Notes: generated from the sequence alone by a model not told the origin. A DNA stretch of 64,000 nt from CBDFKJ01 sp965248805 (GCA_965248805.1 CBDFKJ010000005.1:367171-431170); one strand, 5' to 3'; positions 36,965 to 48,196 are shown, counted from the stretch's first letter. Translations and numbers: made by a program.

Positions 36965-38418
36965 CAGCCCGTTGACGAAGTCCGGCGTGTCTGATTCTGT
37001 CTGAACATAGAGATTTAGACGGGCGTCGTGCGATGGCATTGAGACGACAGAGCGAGGTTCAGGGTGACCTCGTGGTGACATGGGCGGAGATGCCGCGTTC
37101 GCCTGGACACGCGTTTTTCGACCGGCTGCATGAGTTGCTGACCGAGTCTGGCTTTGACGGCTTCGTGGAGGCGACGTGCAAGCCATACTACGCACCTCGG
37201 ATGGGGGCTCCTTCGCTGCCGCCGGGGCGTTATTTCCGGATGCACATGATCGGCTATTTCGAGGGCATCGGCAGCGAGCGCGGCATCGCTTGGCGCTGTT
37301 CGGATTCGCTGTCGCTTCGCGCGTTTCTGCGGTTGGCGAACCGGGACAAGGTTCCCGATCATTCCTGGTTGTCGAAGACGCGCGGCCGGCTGCCGCACGA
37401 GGTCCATGAAAAGGTTTTCGACTGGGTTCTGGCTCTCGTCGCCGCGCGCGGTCTGGTGAAGGGCGAGCGGATCGGCGTCGACGGCTCGACGATGGAAGCC
37501 AACGCCGCCCTGCGAGCCATCGTGCGGCGCGATAGCGGCGAGACCTATCGCGAGATGCTGACGCAAATGGCGAAGGAGAGTGGCGTCGAAACGCCGACGA
37601 TCGACGACCTCGTCCGGCTCGATCGCCGGCGGAAGGGCAAGAAGCTTTCGAACAAGGATTGGACGAGCCCGACCGATCCTGATGCGAAGATCGCGCGGAT
37701 GAAGGACGGCACCACGCATCTGGCCTACAAGCCCGAGCACGCGGTCGATCTCGACACCGGCGTCATCGTTGCGGCACCGATCTATCCAGCCGATGAAGGC
37801 GACACGACGACTTTGCCTGGGACGCTGGAGGCGGCCGCGCGCAACCTCGCCGAGGTCGGCCTGGCTCCAACACGGGCAGAGCCCTGCAGTCTCGTTGGCG
37901 ACAAGGGCTATCATTCACGCGAGGGGCTGAAAGACCTCGACGGCGGCGTCTGGAAAACGCGGATCTCCGAGCCGGAGCCCGCCAACGGCTATCTGCGCTG
38001 GCATGGCGACCAGGCGGCACGTCAGGCTGTCTACGCCAACCGGGCGCGATTGAAGTCCGGCGTCGCGCGGAACGCCATGCGCAGGCGCGGTGAGATGGTC
38101 GAGCGCAGCTTCGCCCATGTCCTCGACCGTGGCGGCATGCGCCGCGCGTTGCTGCGGGCGCGCGAGAACGTCCACAAACGCTACCTGATCCATGTCGCCG
38201 GGTTCAATCTCGGCATTCTGATGCGCGCGCTGTTCGGATCAGGCACGCCGAGGGAGGCTGCGAGTGCAAAGAGCACCCTTTTGTTCGTTATTCAGTTCGA
38301 TGCTGCCCTGGCGATCGCCATCGTGGCAAACATCGAAGGCAAACCAGCCATGCTCGTTATCATCATCATCGTCGCCCCCGAAACCGATTGATCAAAGCGC
38401 GACTTCATCACCGGGCTG
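36965..38418 (+). mobile_element. IS1182-type insertion sequence, copy B
   Basis: 1454 bp, nearly identical to copy A. Flanks are TTAG on the left and ATAG on the right, so no perfect 4-bp duplication is present. This suggests recombination with copy C after insertion. Confidence 0.93.
37033..38391 (+). CDS. IS1182-family transposase (copy B)
   Basis: 452 residues, the same protein as copy A as far as I can compare. A silent difference is seen near the 3' end (GCA in place of GCG). Confidence 0.92.
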   Translation: MALRRQSEVQGDLVVTWAEMPRSPGHAFFDRLHELLTESGFDGFVEATCKPYYAPRMGAPSLPPGRYFRMHMIGYFEGIGSERGIAWRCSDSLSLRAFLRLANRDKVPDHSWLSKTRGRLPHEVHEKVFDWVLALVAARGLVKGERIGVDGSTMEANAALRAIVRRDSGETYREMLTQMAKESGVETPTIDDLVRLDRRRKGKKLSNKDWTSPTDPDAKIARMKDGTTHLAYKPEHAVDLDTGVIVAAPIYPADEGDTTTLPGTLEAAARNLAEVGLAPTRAEPCSLVGDKGYHSREGLKDLDGGVWKTRISEPEPANGYLRWHGDQAARQAVYANRARLKSGVARNAMRRRGEMVERSFAHVLDRGGMRRALLRARENVHKRYLIHVAGFNLGILMRALFGSGTPREAASAKSTLLFVIQFDAALAIAIVANIEGKPAMLVIIIIVAPETD

Positions 38419-39286
38419 ATAGCGGCGCTTGCGCGCGGCGTCGAGTAACAGATGAGCACTTCATCCTCGCCGCGGGGCGCGCTTGGGTCGCCGATGTAGT
38501 CGACATGGCCACAGGCGACGCGCGTCGCACAGGTGCCGCAGATGCCGGAGCGGCAAGCGAAGGCTGGCGCCAGACCGTTGGCCACGGCTAGATCCAGGAT
38601 TGTGCCTTGGTCCGGGGTCCAGGCCGCCTCGACCTGCGAAACGGCGAACCTGACGGCGACAGCAGCCCGATTTGTCGCGTTGCGGCGCCGACTTACGTTT
38701 CAGGACCGTCGCCGGACCGAAGGACTCGTACCGTATACACTCCTCTGGCACGCCGCGTTTGATCAGCCCGTTGTACGTCGACTGCATGAACGACCTCGGC
38801 CCGCAGAGGTAGAAGTCATGGTCGTCGAACGGCGGCAGCGACGTCAGGAGGTCCATATCGATATGGACCTCACTGTCGTGGCTGCCGCCGACCGGTCGGT
38901 CGTGTTCGGCTGGCTGAAGCGGATGTGCGCCGTCAAGTTGTCATGCTTGGCCGCGAGCGCGCGGATGTGATCGGCGAAGGCCAGCACGCGGCCGTTGCGC
39001 GCGCCGTGGATGAAGTGGGTACGGCGAAACTTGCCGGTCGGCAGGCCCTCGCTGATGATGAAATTGGTCATCGCCATCATCGGTGTGATGCCCACGCCGG
39101 CCGAGACGAGCACCACGGGCCGCTCGCTCGAGCGATCGAGGAAGAACTTGCCGCGCGGGGCCATGGCCTGCAGTTGGAAACCGGGCCTCACCCGATCGCG
39201 GAAGAAGTTGGACACGAGCGCATCGCCCGGCTCGCGCTTGATCGATAGTCGGTAGTGATCGGCGTTGGCGGCGTCGGAGACCGTAT
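38419..39286 (-). pseudogene. FAD/NAD(P) and [2Fe-2S] ferredoxin reductase fragment, trapped between IS copies
   Basis: The central and C-terminal parts of a flavohaemoglobin-reductase/HCP-reductase-like protein. Order on the minus strand: TVSDAANADHYRLSIKRE (FAD domain), VLVSAGVGITPMMAM and FIHGARN (NAD domain), then after a shift near 38870 DDHDFYLCGPRSFMQ, and after a second shift near 38665 the ferredoxin domain with CRSGICGTCATRVACG. Its N-terminus is cut by IS copy C and its last residues (after VLICYSTPRASAA) by copy B. Non-functional. Confidence 0.85.
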
Positions 39287-40740
39287 CAGCCCGGTGATGA
39301 AGTCGCGCTTTGATCAATCGGTTTTGGGGGCGACGATGATGATGATAACGAGCATGGCTGGTTTGCCTTCGATGTTCGCCACGATGGCGATCGCCAGGGC
39401 AGCATCGAACTGAATAACGAACAAAAGGGTGCTCTTTGCACTCGCAGCCTCCCTCGGCGTGCCTGATCCGAACAGCGCGCGCATCAGAATGCCGAGATTG
39501 AACCCGGCGACATGGATCAGGTAGCGTTTGTGGACGTTCTCGCGCGCCCGCAGCAACGCGCGGCGCATGCCGCCACGGTCGAGGACATGGGCGAAGCTGC
39601 GCTCGACCATCTCACCGCGCCTGCGCATGGCGTTCCGCGCGACGCCGGACTTCAATCGCGCCCGGTTGGCGTAGACAGCCTGACGTGCCGCCTGGTCGCC
39701 ATGCCAGCGCAGACAGCCGTTGGCGGGCTCCGGCTCGGAGATCCGCGTTTTCCAGACGCCGCCGTCGAGGTCTTTCAGCCCCTCGCGTGAATGATAGCCC
39801 TTGTCGCCAACGAGACTGCAGGGCTCTGCCCGTGTTGGAGCCAGGCCGACCTCGGCGAGGTTGCGCGCGGCCGCCTCCAGCGTCCCAGGCAAAGTCGTCG
39901 TGTCGCCTTCATCGGCTGGATAGATCGGCGCCGCAACGATGACGCCGGTGTCGAGATCGACCGCGTGCTCGGGCTTGCAGGCCAGATGCGTGGTGCCGTC
40001 CTTCATCCGCGCGATCTTCGCATCAGGATCGGTCGGGCTCGTCCAATCCTTGTTCGAAAGCTTCTTGCCCTTCCGCCGGCGATCGAGCCGGACGAGGTCG
40101 TCGATCGTCGGCGTTTCGACGCCACTCTCCTTCGCCATTTGCGTCAGCATCTCGCGATAGGTCTCGCCGCTATCGCGCCGCACGATGGCTCGCAGGGCGG
40201 CGTTGGCTTCCATCGTCGAGCCGTCGACGCCGATCCGCTCGCCCTTCACCAGACCGCGCGCGGCGACGAGAGCCAGAACCCAGTCGAAAACCTTTTCATG
40301 GACCTCGTGCGGCAGCCGGCCGCGCGTCTTCGACAACCAGGAATGATCGGGAACCTTGTCCCGGTTCGCCAACCGCAGAAACGCGCGAAGCGACAGCGAA
40401 TCCGAACAGCGCCAAGCGATGCCGCGCTCGCTGCCGATGCCCTCGAAATAGCCGATCATGTGCATCCGGAAATAACGCCCCGGCGGCAGCGAAGGAGCCC
40501 CCATCCGAGGTGCGTAGTATGGCTCGCACGTCGCCTCCACGAAGCCGTCAAAGCCAGACTCGGTCAGCAACTCATGCAGCCGGTCGGAAAACGCGTGTCC
40601 AGGCGAACGCGGCATCTCCGCCCATGTCACCACGAGGTCACCCTGAACCTCGCTCTGTCGTCTCAATGCCATCGCACGACGCCCGTCTAAATCTCTATGT
40701 TCAGACAGAATCAGACACGCCGGACTTCGTCAACGGGCTG
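39287..40740 (-). mobile_element. IS1182-type insertion sequence, copy C
   Basis: 1454 bp in inverted orientation relative to copies A and B. Flanks are GTAT (left) and CTAT (right). The right flank CTAT is the complement of the right flank ATAG of copy B, as expected if the segment between B and C had been inverted. Confidence 0.93.
39314..40672 (-). CDS. IS1182-family transposase (copy C)
   Basis: 452 residues; about five substitutions from copies A and B (for example HAFSDRL, CEPYY, LACKPEH, ANGCLRW, APKTD), three of them at positions conserved in A and B. Frame intact. Confidence 0.92.
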   Translation of the reverse strand: MALRRQSEVQGDLVVTWAEMPRSPGHAFSDRLHELLTESGFDGFVEATCEPYYAPRMGAPSLPPGRYFRMHMIGYFEGIGSERGIAWRCSDSLSLRAFLRLANRDKVPDHSWLSKTRGRLPHEVHEKVFDWVLALVAARGLVKGERIGVDGSTMEANAALRAIVRRDSGETYREMLTQMAKESGVETPTIDDLVRLDRRRKGKKLSNKDWTSPTDPDAKIARMKDGTTHLACKPEHAVDLDTGVIVAAPIYPADEGDTTTLPGTLEAAARNLAEVGLAPTRAEPCSLVGDKGYHSREGLKDLDGGVWKTRISEPEPANGCLRWHGDQAARQAVYANRARLKSGVARNAMRRRGEMVERSFAHVLDRGGMRRALLRARENVHKRYLIHVAGFNLGILMRALFGSGTPREAASAKSTLLFVIQFDAALAIAIVANIEGKPAMLVIIIIVAPKTD

Positions 40741-40816
40741 CTATACCCTTGCCGCCACCCTTGCCGCCGCCATCCGGGATATCCTTGAAGCGGCAAAGCA
40801 CGGCGGCGGCACGCAC
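40741..40816 (-). pseudogene. N-terminal remnant of a Rieske-type [2Fe-2S] protein
   Basis: 25 codons from GTG 40816 reading AVLCRFKDIPDGGGKG before IS copy C begins. The pattern LCR-x-x-DIPDG is the usual start of small Rieske-domain proteins of the nitrite-reductase small-subunit type. It follows the EVE gene by 4 bp on the same strand. Assignment rests on a short stretch. Confidence 0.5.
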
Positions 40817-40820
40817 CCGG

Positions 40821-41234
40821 CTAGGGTTTGGCACCGCCCAATTGGCAGACGATCCGCCATTCGGCGTCACGCACGGGCTGTACCGACAGCCGCGCGTTTT
40901 TCACCAGCACCATTTCCGACAGTTTCGGATGCGTCTTGATAGTGGCCAGATCGACCGGCTTCTTCAGCGGCGCGATCGTCTTGAGATCGACCATGCCGAA
41001 ACGACCGCTGTCATCGCTGGGATCGAGGTACCAGGTCTTGGCGACCTCGGCGATGCCGACCACCTGACGGGCGGCGCCGGAGTGATAGAAGAAGGCGCGG
41101 TCGCCCTTCTTCATGTGCTTCATGTGGTTGTTGGCCTGATGGTTGCGCACGCCGTCCCACTCGGCCACACCGTCGCGCGCATGATCGTCCCACGACCACG
41201 TTTCCGGCTCGGACTTGAATAGCCAATATGCCAT
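40821..41234 (-). CDS. EVE-domain protein
   Basis: 137 residues, thymocyte-nuclear-protein-1-like. MAYWLFKSEPETWSWDD, GVRNHQANNHMKHMKKGDRA and FFYHSGAARQVVGIAEV are typical. The EVE/PUA-like fold binds modified bases in nucleic acid (5-methylcytosine or hydroxymethylcytosine in studied examples). Divergent from dnaG. Confidence 0.93.
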   Translation of the reverse strand: MAYWLFKSEPETWSWDDHARDGVAEWDGVRNHQANNHMKHMKKGDRAFFYHSGAARQVVGIAEVAKTWYLDPSDDSGRFGMVDLKTIAPLKKPVDLATIKTHPKLSEMVLVKNARLSVQPVRDAEWRIVCQLGGAKP

Positions 41235-41378
41235 GGCGGCGACGGTACGGGATCGGATGCGGCAGCGTCAATCGCGGCTTCCGTCGGCGGCTGCGCGGAT
41301 TGCCTTGCCCGACTCGGGCCCGCGTGATTTAGCTGGCGCGCGTTGCCGCTTCTGCTCGCCTGGGTGGTCTGCACGCTG

Positions 41379-43073
41379 ATGGGATATCCGCCGCAATTCC
41401 TCGACGAGCTCAGAGACCGGCAGCCACTGTCGGCCGTCATCGCCCGCGCCGTCAAGCTCACGCGCCGCGGGCATGAGCACGTCGGTTTGTGCCCGTTCCA
41501 CCACGAGAAGACGCCGTCCTTCACCGTCAATGACGACAAGGGTTTCTTCCACTGCTTCGGCTGCGGCGCGCACGGTGACGTGATGGCCTTCGTGATGCAA
41601 AGCAAGGGGCTGAGCTTCCCCGACACGGTGGAACAGCTGGCCGCAGAGTGCGGGCTGCCGGTGCCTCAGTCGAGCCCCGAGAGCCAGGACCGCGCCCGCC
41701 GCGCCGCCGCCCTGCACGAGGTAACGGAGGCGGCCTGCGTGTGGTTCGAGCGGCAGTTGCATAGCGGCGGTGGGGCCGCCGCCCGCGCTTACCTGAAAAG
41801 ACGCGGCATCGCCGACGCCACGATCGAGCGCTTCCGTCTCGGTTTCGCGCCGGACGGCCGCGGCCGCCTTGGCCAGGCGCTGCGCGCCCAGGGCATCAGC
41901 GACGATGCGCTGATCGAGGCCGGGCTGGTGAAGCCATCGGACCCGCCGGGGGAATCCCTGCGGGACACGTTCTTCAACCGCATCATTTTTCCGATCACCG
42001 ATACGCGCAGCCGCGTCATCGCCTTCGGCGGCCGGGCGCTGGGTGACGGCACACCCAAATACCTGAACTCGCCGGAGACGCCCCTGTTCCAGAAGGGCCG
42101 GGTTCTGTACGGACTGGCGCCGGCGCGCGAGGCGGCGCGCCGTAATGCCAGGCTGGTGGTGGTCGAAGGCTATACCGACGTGCTGGCGTGCGCACAGGCC
42201 GGCTTTGAGGACACGGTGGCACCGCTGGGCACGGCGTTGACCGAAGCGCAATTGACGCTGCTGTGGCGCCTGGTCGACGAGCCCGTGCTGTGTTTTGACG
42301 GAGATGCCGCCGGCGAGCGCGCGGCCGCCCGCGCCGCGGACCGGGCATTGCCCTTGCTCGCGGCCGGTAAGTCTTTGAATTTCATTGCGTTACCCGCCGG
42401 AGAGGACCCCGATAGCTTCATCGCCGCACGCGGCGCGGCGGCATGGGAGGCGTTGATCGCCAATCCGCGGCCGTTGGTCGACGTGATTTGGGCGCTGGAG
42501 ACGGCAGGGCGGGCACTCAACACGCCGGAGCGCCGGGCAGCCCTGCAATCGCGTTTGGATGCACGCGTACGCGCGATCGCCGACCGGGCCACCCAACGTG
42601 CCTATCAATCCGAATATTTCAGCCGAACGCGTGGTTTTGAGGCGCCACTCGCTCGTCGCAGGCCCCGACGGCCTGCCGTATCGGTCGCCCGGCTGCACCC
42701 GCGCGCCGATTTCGGGCGCCTGGCGGCCCAGCAGGAGCGCCTGTTGCTGGCCCTTATCGTCAATAACCCGGCGTTGATTGACCGCCACGCCGAATCGCTG
42801 GCGGGAATTTCGCTCGCCGCGCCAGCCAATGGCAAGTTGTTAAGCGAAATTCTCAATGCCTCGAGCGTGTTGCCGACACTTGACAGCGCCAATCTGCAAC
42901 GCCACTTGAGAGAACGCGGCTTCGCGGAATCGCTGGAAGCAGCGATGGGGAAGCGACAGGATCGGCAGATGTCGCTCGGCGCGTCCGAGAGTTCACCTGA
43001 GATGGCAGAGCGGACGCTAGAGGAGTTTTTTGCTTGGTATGGACGGCGGCCTGTGACTTCAATCGCCGAGTGA
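41379..43073 (+). CDS. dnaG: DNA primase
   Basis: 564 residues from ATG 41379 (MGYPPQFLDELRDRQPL, the standard DnaG start); the frame is open to 41343. The zinc-binding domain shows CPFHHEKTPSF and FHCFGCG (Cys-x2-His...Cys-x2-Cys). Toprim motifs are VVVEGYTDVLA and CFDGDAAG. The C-terminal DnaB-interaction region ends LEEFFAWYGRRP. Followed by rpoD, the common dnaG-rpoD arrangement. Confidence 0.96.
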   Translation: MGYPPQFLDELRDRQPLSAVIARAVKLTRRGHEHVGLCPFHHEKTPSFTVNDDKGFFHCFGCGAHGDVMAFVMQSKGLSFPDTVEQLAAECGLPVPQSSPESQDRARRAAALHEVTEAACVWFERQLHSGGGAAARAYLKRRGIADATIERFRLGFAPDGRGRLGQALRAQGISDDALIEAGLVKPSDPPGESLRDTFFNRIIFPITDTRSRVIAFGGRALGDGTPKYLNSPETPLFQKGRVLYGLAPAREAARRNARLVVVEGYTDVLACAQAGFEDTVAPLGTALTEAQLTLLWRLVDEPVLCFDGDAAGERAAARAADRALPLLAAGKSLNFIALPAGEDPDSFIAARGAAAWEALIANPRPLVDVIWALETAGRALNTPERRAALQSRLDARVRAIADRATQRAYQSEYFSRTRGFEAPLARRRPRRPAVSVARLHPRADFGRLAAQQERLLLALIVNNPALIDRHAESLAGISLAAPANGKLLSEILNASSVLPTLDSANLQRHLRERGFAESLEAAMGKRQDRQMSLGASESSPEMAERTLEEFFAWYGRRPVTSIAE

Positions 43074-43212
43074 GGCTTCGGCAGTCGCTGATTCTTAACC
43101 TGGGCGAGCGATACGAGGCGGGGAGCGGACTAACATAGTTGCCGACGTGGGGCCGCGGCGTCCGTTAGGACGGCGCGGAGTCGGTTATGTGCGAACGAGG
43201 GCAGGGGAGCAC

Positions 43213-45200
<1,988 letters not shown>

Positions 45201-45204
<4 letters not shown>

Positions 45205-45839
45205 CGAGGCGCTGACACCGCCGCCACCGCCGGGTCGGCGGTGATGACGCGGATCCAGTCGCCGGGCTGCGCCACCTGCATGAAGACCGCGATCTGGTTG
45301 TCCTTGAAGGCGTAGTCGTCGTCATTTTCCATACCGCGGGCCCGAAACGGCGCTTGATATTGCGTGTCGGGCGCGCCGAGCTCGGCATTGCTGGCGGCTT
45401 CCAGTTGGCCGAAGAAGTCCGACATCACCCCGAGGATGCGTCCGCCGAAGGTCCAGGTGACGAGTTCGCTCGTGCCGACGGCGCCGTCCGCGACATTGAG
45501 AAAGATCATGTGGCTGCTGACCACGGTGCCGGCCGGCACGTCCTCCGGACCCGGGCCGATCGGATCGAGGTCGAGATCGCGTTCCAGGCGCACGCGCTGG
45601 CGTTCGTTGAAGGCGAGCTGGCCGAAACCGACGGCACCGCCGCCGCGTGAGAAGTCGGCTACTGAGGTCGGTGCGTCGATGATGCCGCCCGGTGGGCCCG
45701 CGGGTGACCGCTCCAGCACATCGCCCAGCGCCGACGCCGCGGCAAACGCCGGCAGGCACGCCAGACCGCACGCAAAACGTGCCAGGGTGACACCAATTCT
45801 CGAGCCCGCGCCGCGAAGGGGCTCCGTTCGCATCGTCAT
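45201..45839 (-). CDS. Exported hypothetical protein
   Basis: About 212 residues with a signal peptide (CGLACLPAFAAASA). The body contains AVGFGQLAFNERQRV, GTVVSSHMIFLN and TWTFGGRILGVMSDFFG, a pattern seen in secreted proteins carrying PEP-CTERM-like sorting signals, but no sorting signal is present here. Convergent with rpoD; the two stop codons overlap. Function unknown. Confidence 0.65.
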
Positions 45840-45946
45840 CAACGCGACGATACGGAATTTCTCGCGTTCGTGGTAGCATCCCGCGTCGCCGCCGCTGCGG
45901 GTCACGCCGCGCGCGAGGCAGGGCGCAGCGTTTGACGCGCTGCGCC

Positions 45947-46023
45947 GGGCCCGTAGCTCAACTGGTTAGAGCGAGCCGCTCATAACGGCTTGGTTGCAGG
46001 TTCGAGTCCTGCCGGGCCCACCA
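45947..46023 (+). tRNA. tRNA with CAU anticodon (Ile2 or elongator Met)
   Basis: Full cloverleaf: acceptor GGGCCCG/CGGGCCC with encoded A-CCA, D arm GCTC...GAGC, anticodon stem AGCCG/CGGCT around CTCATAA, T arm GCAGG-TTCGAGT-CCTGC. Anticodon CAT. The variable region and GC-rich acceptor resemble tRNA-Ile2 (lysidine-modified), but elongator Met is not excluded. Its 3' end is the integration site of the downstream element. Confidence 0.95.
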
Positions 46024-46031
46024 CCTCAAAA

Positions 46032-47126
46032 TTAAGTGTTTGATTTTGCTCGTGGTTTTTTGGATTTCCCCGCACCTGGAAACGAGGTGCGGGGAGTTTC
46101 GTTCTCGATTTGATCGGCAACGATCTCGGACGCCTCCATGCCGAGCCGCGCTCGATCTGCGCCGCGCGTGTAAAGTTCGGCCTGCTCGATCTTGCTCCAA
46201 CCATACTGAGCCATGAGTTGATGCGCCGCCGCTCCGCCGTTCGCCGCTAAGGTCGCCGACATCTTCCGTAGCCCATGCGCGCTCTTTTTGATCTCGGCCT
46301 CGCGGCACCGCTCGCGGAACCAGTTCCCGAAGCTTTCTTTGGTGAACGGCTCGCCGCGCTCGCTGACAATAAAATGCATGTCTCCAGTCGGAGGCACGGT
46401 GATCAGGTCGAGAAGCCAAGAAGGGAAGCGGATGGTGACGACCGCGCCAGTCTTCGCGGTGCGGATAGTAAACACGTCGCCGCGCAAGTGCTGCTGTCCG
46501 GCAACGATGATATCGGATCGCCGCAATCCCGTGAGCAACAACAGTTCCATGGCGAGACGCGCCTTCTCTCCGATAGGATGGCGGGCACGAAAGCCTTCCA
46601 CGTCATCCATTGTCCACGCGGGGAAGCCGTCGGTTTTGTAGCGAATGCGGTCGATGGCGGCTGTCGGATCATCGGAGATATGCTCGTTGCGGACGGCCCA
46701 GCGGAACAGCCCGCGCATCGATTTCAGAAAGTTATTGGCATAGGCCGGCGTGTCTGCTCGCCTGTCCACGGCCCGCTGAATATCCGCCCGTGTGATCACG
46801 GCGAACGGTGCGTTGCCGGATCGCTCGATCGCATCCAGGAATATCAACCCACGCTGTTTGCGCGTCGCCGGGGCCAGCTGCCGCCACGCGGCGCTTTCGC
46901 GGTATCGGTCCACGAGCCAGCGCAGCGAGCGGGGCGATGGCGCGTCCCGCCGGATGGACGGCGGCGCATTGCCGGTCAGCGCGGTCCGGTACGCGGCCTC
47001 GAACTCTGGCGACGTCGGATCGTCCGGCAGCCTGATCCGCCGTCCCTTGCCGCGCCGGAAGTAGAGCACCCAGCGGCCGTGCCGGGTCTTCTCGCGGTAG
47101 ACGTAGGGAGGGAGGCGGCGGGGCAT
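46032..47126 (-). CDS. Phage tyrosine recombinase (integrase)
   Basis: 364 residues. N-terminal arm-binding part PRRLPPYVYREKTRHGRW, SAM-like core-binding domain, and catalytic domain with first Arg in LLTGLRRSDI, His-x-x-Arg in SAHGLRKMSA and nucleophile Tyr in QAELYTRGADR. It faces the tRNA 8 bp beyond CCA, as expected for integration at that site. Confidence 0.95.
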   Translation of the reverse strand: MPRRLPPYVYREKTRHGRWVLYFRRGKGRRIRLPDDPTSPEFEAAYRTALTGNAPPSIRRDAPSPRSLRWLVDRYRESAAWRQLAPATRKQRGLIFLDAIERSGNAPFAVITRADIQRAVDRRADTPAYANNFLKSMRGLFRWAVRNEHISDDPTAAIDRIRYKTDGFPAWTMDDVEGFRARHPIGEKARLAMELLLLTGLRRSDIIVAGQQHLRGDVFTIRTAKTGAVVTIRFPSWLLDLITVPPTGDMHFIVSERGEPFTKESFGNWFRERCREAEIKKSAHGLRKMSATLAANGGAAAHQLMAQYGWSKIEQAELYTRGADRARLGMEASEIVADQIENETPRTSFPGAGKSKKPRAKSNT

Positions 47127-47131
47127 CGGCG

Positions 47132-47392
47132 TTAGCCGCCTCCATTGACCAATAGGCGGATGAGATAGCCCAACATCAGGATGATCGATCCACCGACACC
47201 GAGGATGGTGCTGAGCATCCAGACCTTGACATTGGAGACATCGACTTTCTTGGCGAAGTGCCTCGCCGCTTCCTCAAGCGTCGCCACTCGTTCTCGAATT
47301 TGGCTGTGGGCATCAAGCTGCTGCGCCACCGCTGCCCGGATTTCTGCGACATCCTCCCGCCCGATCGGAGTCTCCGGGTCGATCCGAACCAT
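47132..47392 (-). CDS. Small single-TM protein (holin/XhlA-like or PanT-type toxin candidate)
   Basis: 86 residues: an acidic, possibly coiled-coil N-terminal half (EIRAAVAQQLDAHSQIRERV) then one TM helix (VWMLSTILGVGGSIILMLGYLI) and a basic tail. The topology resembles XhlA-type phage membrane proteins. It starts 3 bp after the Panacea-domain gene, so an alternative is a membrane-acting toxin neutralised by that protein. Confidence 0.7.
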   Translation of the reverse strand: MVRIDPETPIGREDVAEIRAAVAQQLDAHSQIRERVATLEEAARHFAKKVDVSNVKVWMLSTILGVGGSIILMLGYLIRLLVNGGG

Positions 47393-47395
47393 AAG

Positions 47396-47866
47396 TTACT
47401 CGGCCGCTGCCGCGCGTTTCCGGTAATGATCCCGGATCAGTTCGTTCGGGATGATTGCCCCGACGCCATACTCCCGAAGGGTGATATCCCACGGCGTCCC
47501 TGGTTGGTGCGTGATGTTCGATAGCTGCACAGCCGTGTAGTTGCGATACGCCTCGGCGACCTCCTCGATCAACGCACGCTGCTCATCGTTGAAATCGTCT
47601 GAGCCATCAACGGGAACGACCGTGATCGGATCGCCGCCGAACGACTTGTACCGATGATAGACGCTCGGGATGACTGGACCGTACGTCCATGCCTCCGCCG
47701 GCTCGTTGACGAGCGGCCGATCATGTATCCCCAGCATCCAACCATGGCTGAGATAAACCAGCTTGATGACGTGCATCGGCGTGGTTACGCAATCCCGCCG
47801 AAGCCAGAGAATATGGGCGTCAACCAGAGCCGGGGACACGGGCGCGGCGCCAGTCGGATTCGTCAT
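47396..47866 (-). CDS. Panacea-domain (DUF4065/SocA-like) protein, putative antitoxin
   Basis: 156 residues. The domain is recognised from MHVIKLVYLSHGWMLGIHDR, NEPAEAWTYGPVIPSVYHRY and the late LSNITHQPGTPWD. Panacea domains serve as antitoxins for many unrelated toxins (PanAT systems) and are common in prophages. The gene directly upstream of the small membrane protein; tight spacing suggests a functional pair. Confidence 0.88.
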   Translation of the reverse strand: MTNPTGAAPVSPALVDAHILWLRRDCVTTPMHVIKLVYLSHGWMLGIHDRPLVNEPAEAWTYGPVIPSVYHRYKSFGGDPITVVPVDGSDDFNDEQRALIEEVAEAYRNYTAVQLSNITHQPGTPWDITLREYGVGAIIPNELIRDHYRKRAAAAE

Positions 47867-47894
47867 TGGAACCTCCTTGCGCTTAGCACGCTCA

Positions 47895-48077
47895 TCAGAG
47901 CTCTATCTCCCGATGCATGTCAATCACTGGCGCCTTGCAGTCCCCGGCGGCCAGCGCCGCGGGGATCACCCGGTAGATCACGCCGCCGCGCTCAATCTCG
48001 AACACGCAACCCATCTCCTTGGCGGCAGCAGCAATCGCCTTGGCTTGGGCGCGGGTGATGTCCAGGCGCGCGGTCAT
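47895..48077 (-). CDS. Small phage protein
   Basis: 60 residues from ATG 48077: TARLDITRAQAKAIAAAAKE followed by MGCVFEIERGGVIYRVIP. An upstream GTG at 48200 would give 101 residues and overlap the preceding frame by 4 bases. Pattern common in alphaproteobacterial prophages; function unknown. Confidence 0.6.
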   Translation of the reverse strand: MTARLDITRAQAKAIAAAAKEMGCVFEIERGGVIYRVIPAALAAGDCKAPVIDMHREIEL

Positions 48078-48196
48078 CGCCGAAATTCCGTCGCTGAGAC
48101 GCGCGAGGCGTTCATGGCCACCCAACCTAACCCCGGAAGGCTTGGGTGGCACTCCAGCCGTCGTGCACGACTGGGAAACGGCATTCCGTTCGCGGA

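Noticed and set aside
38292..38585. Open frame for a ferredoxin domain running into IS copy B
   Set aside because: It crosses the IS boundary at 38418; the last residues are IS sequence. The real gene is the truncated reductase.
38844..39317. Open frame for a flavoprotein starting inside IS copy C
   Set aside because: The start codon and first residues belong to the IS; the native N-terminus is missing.
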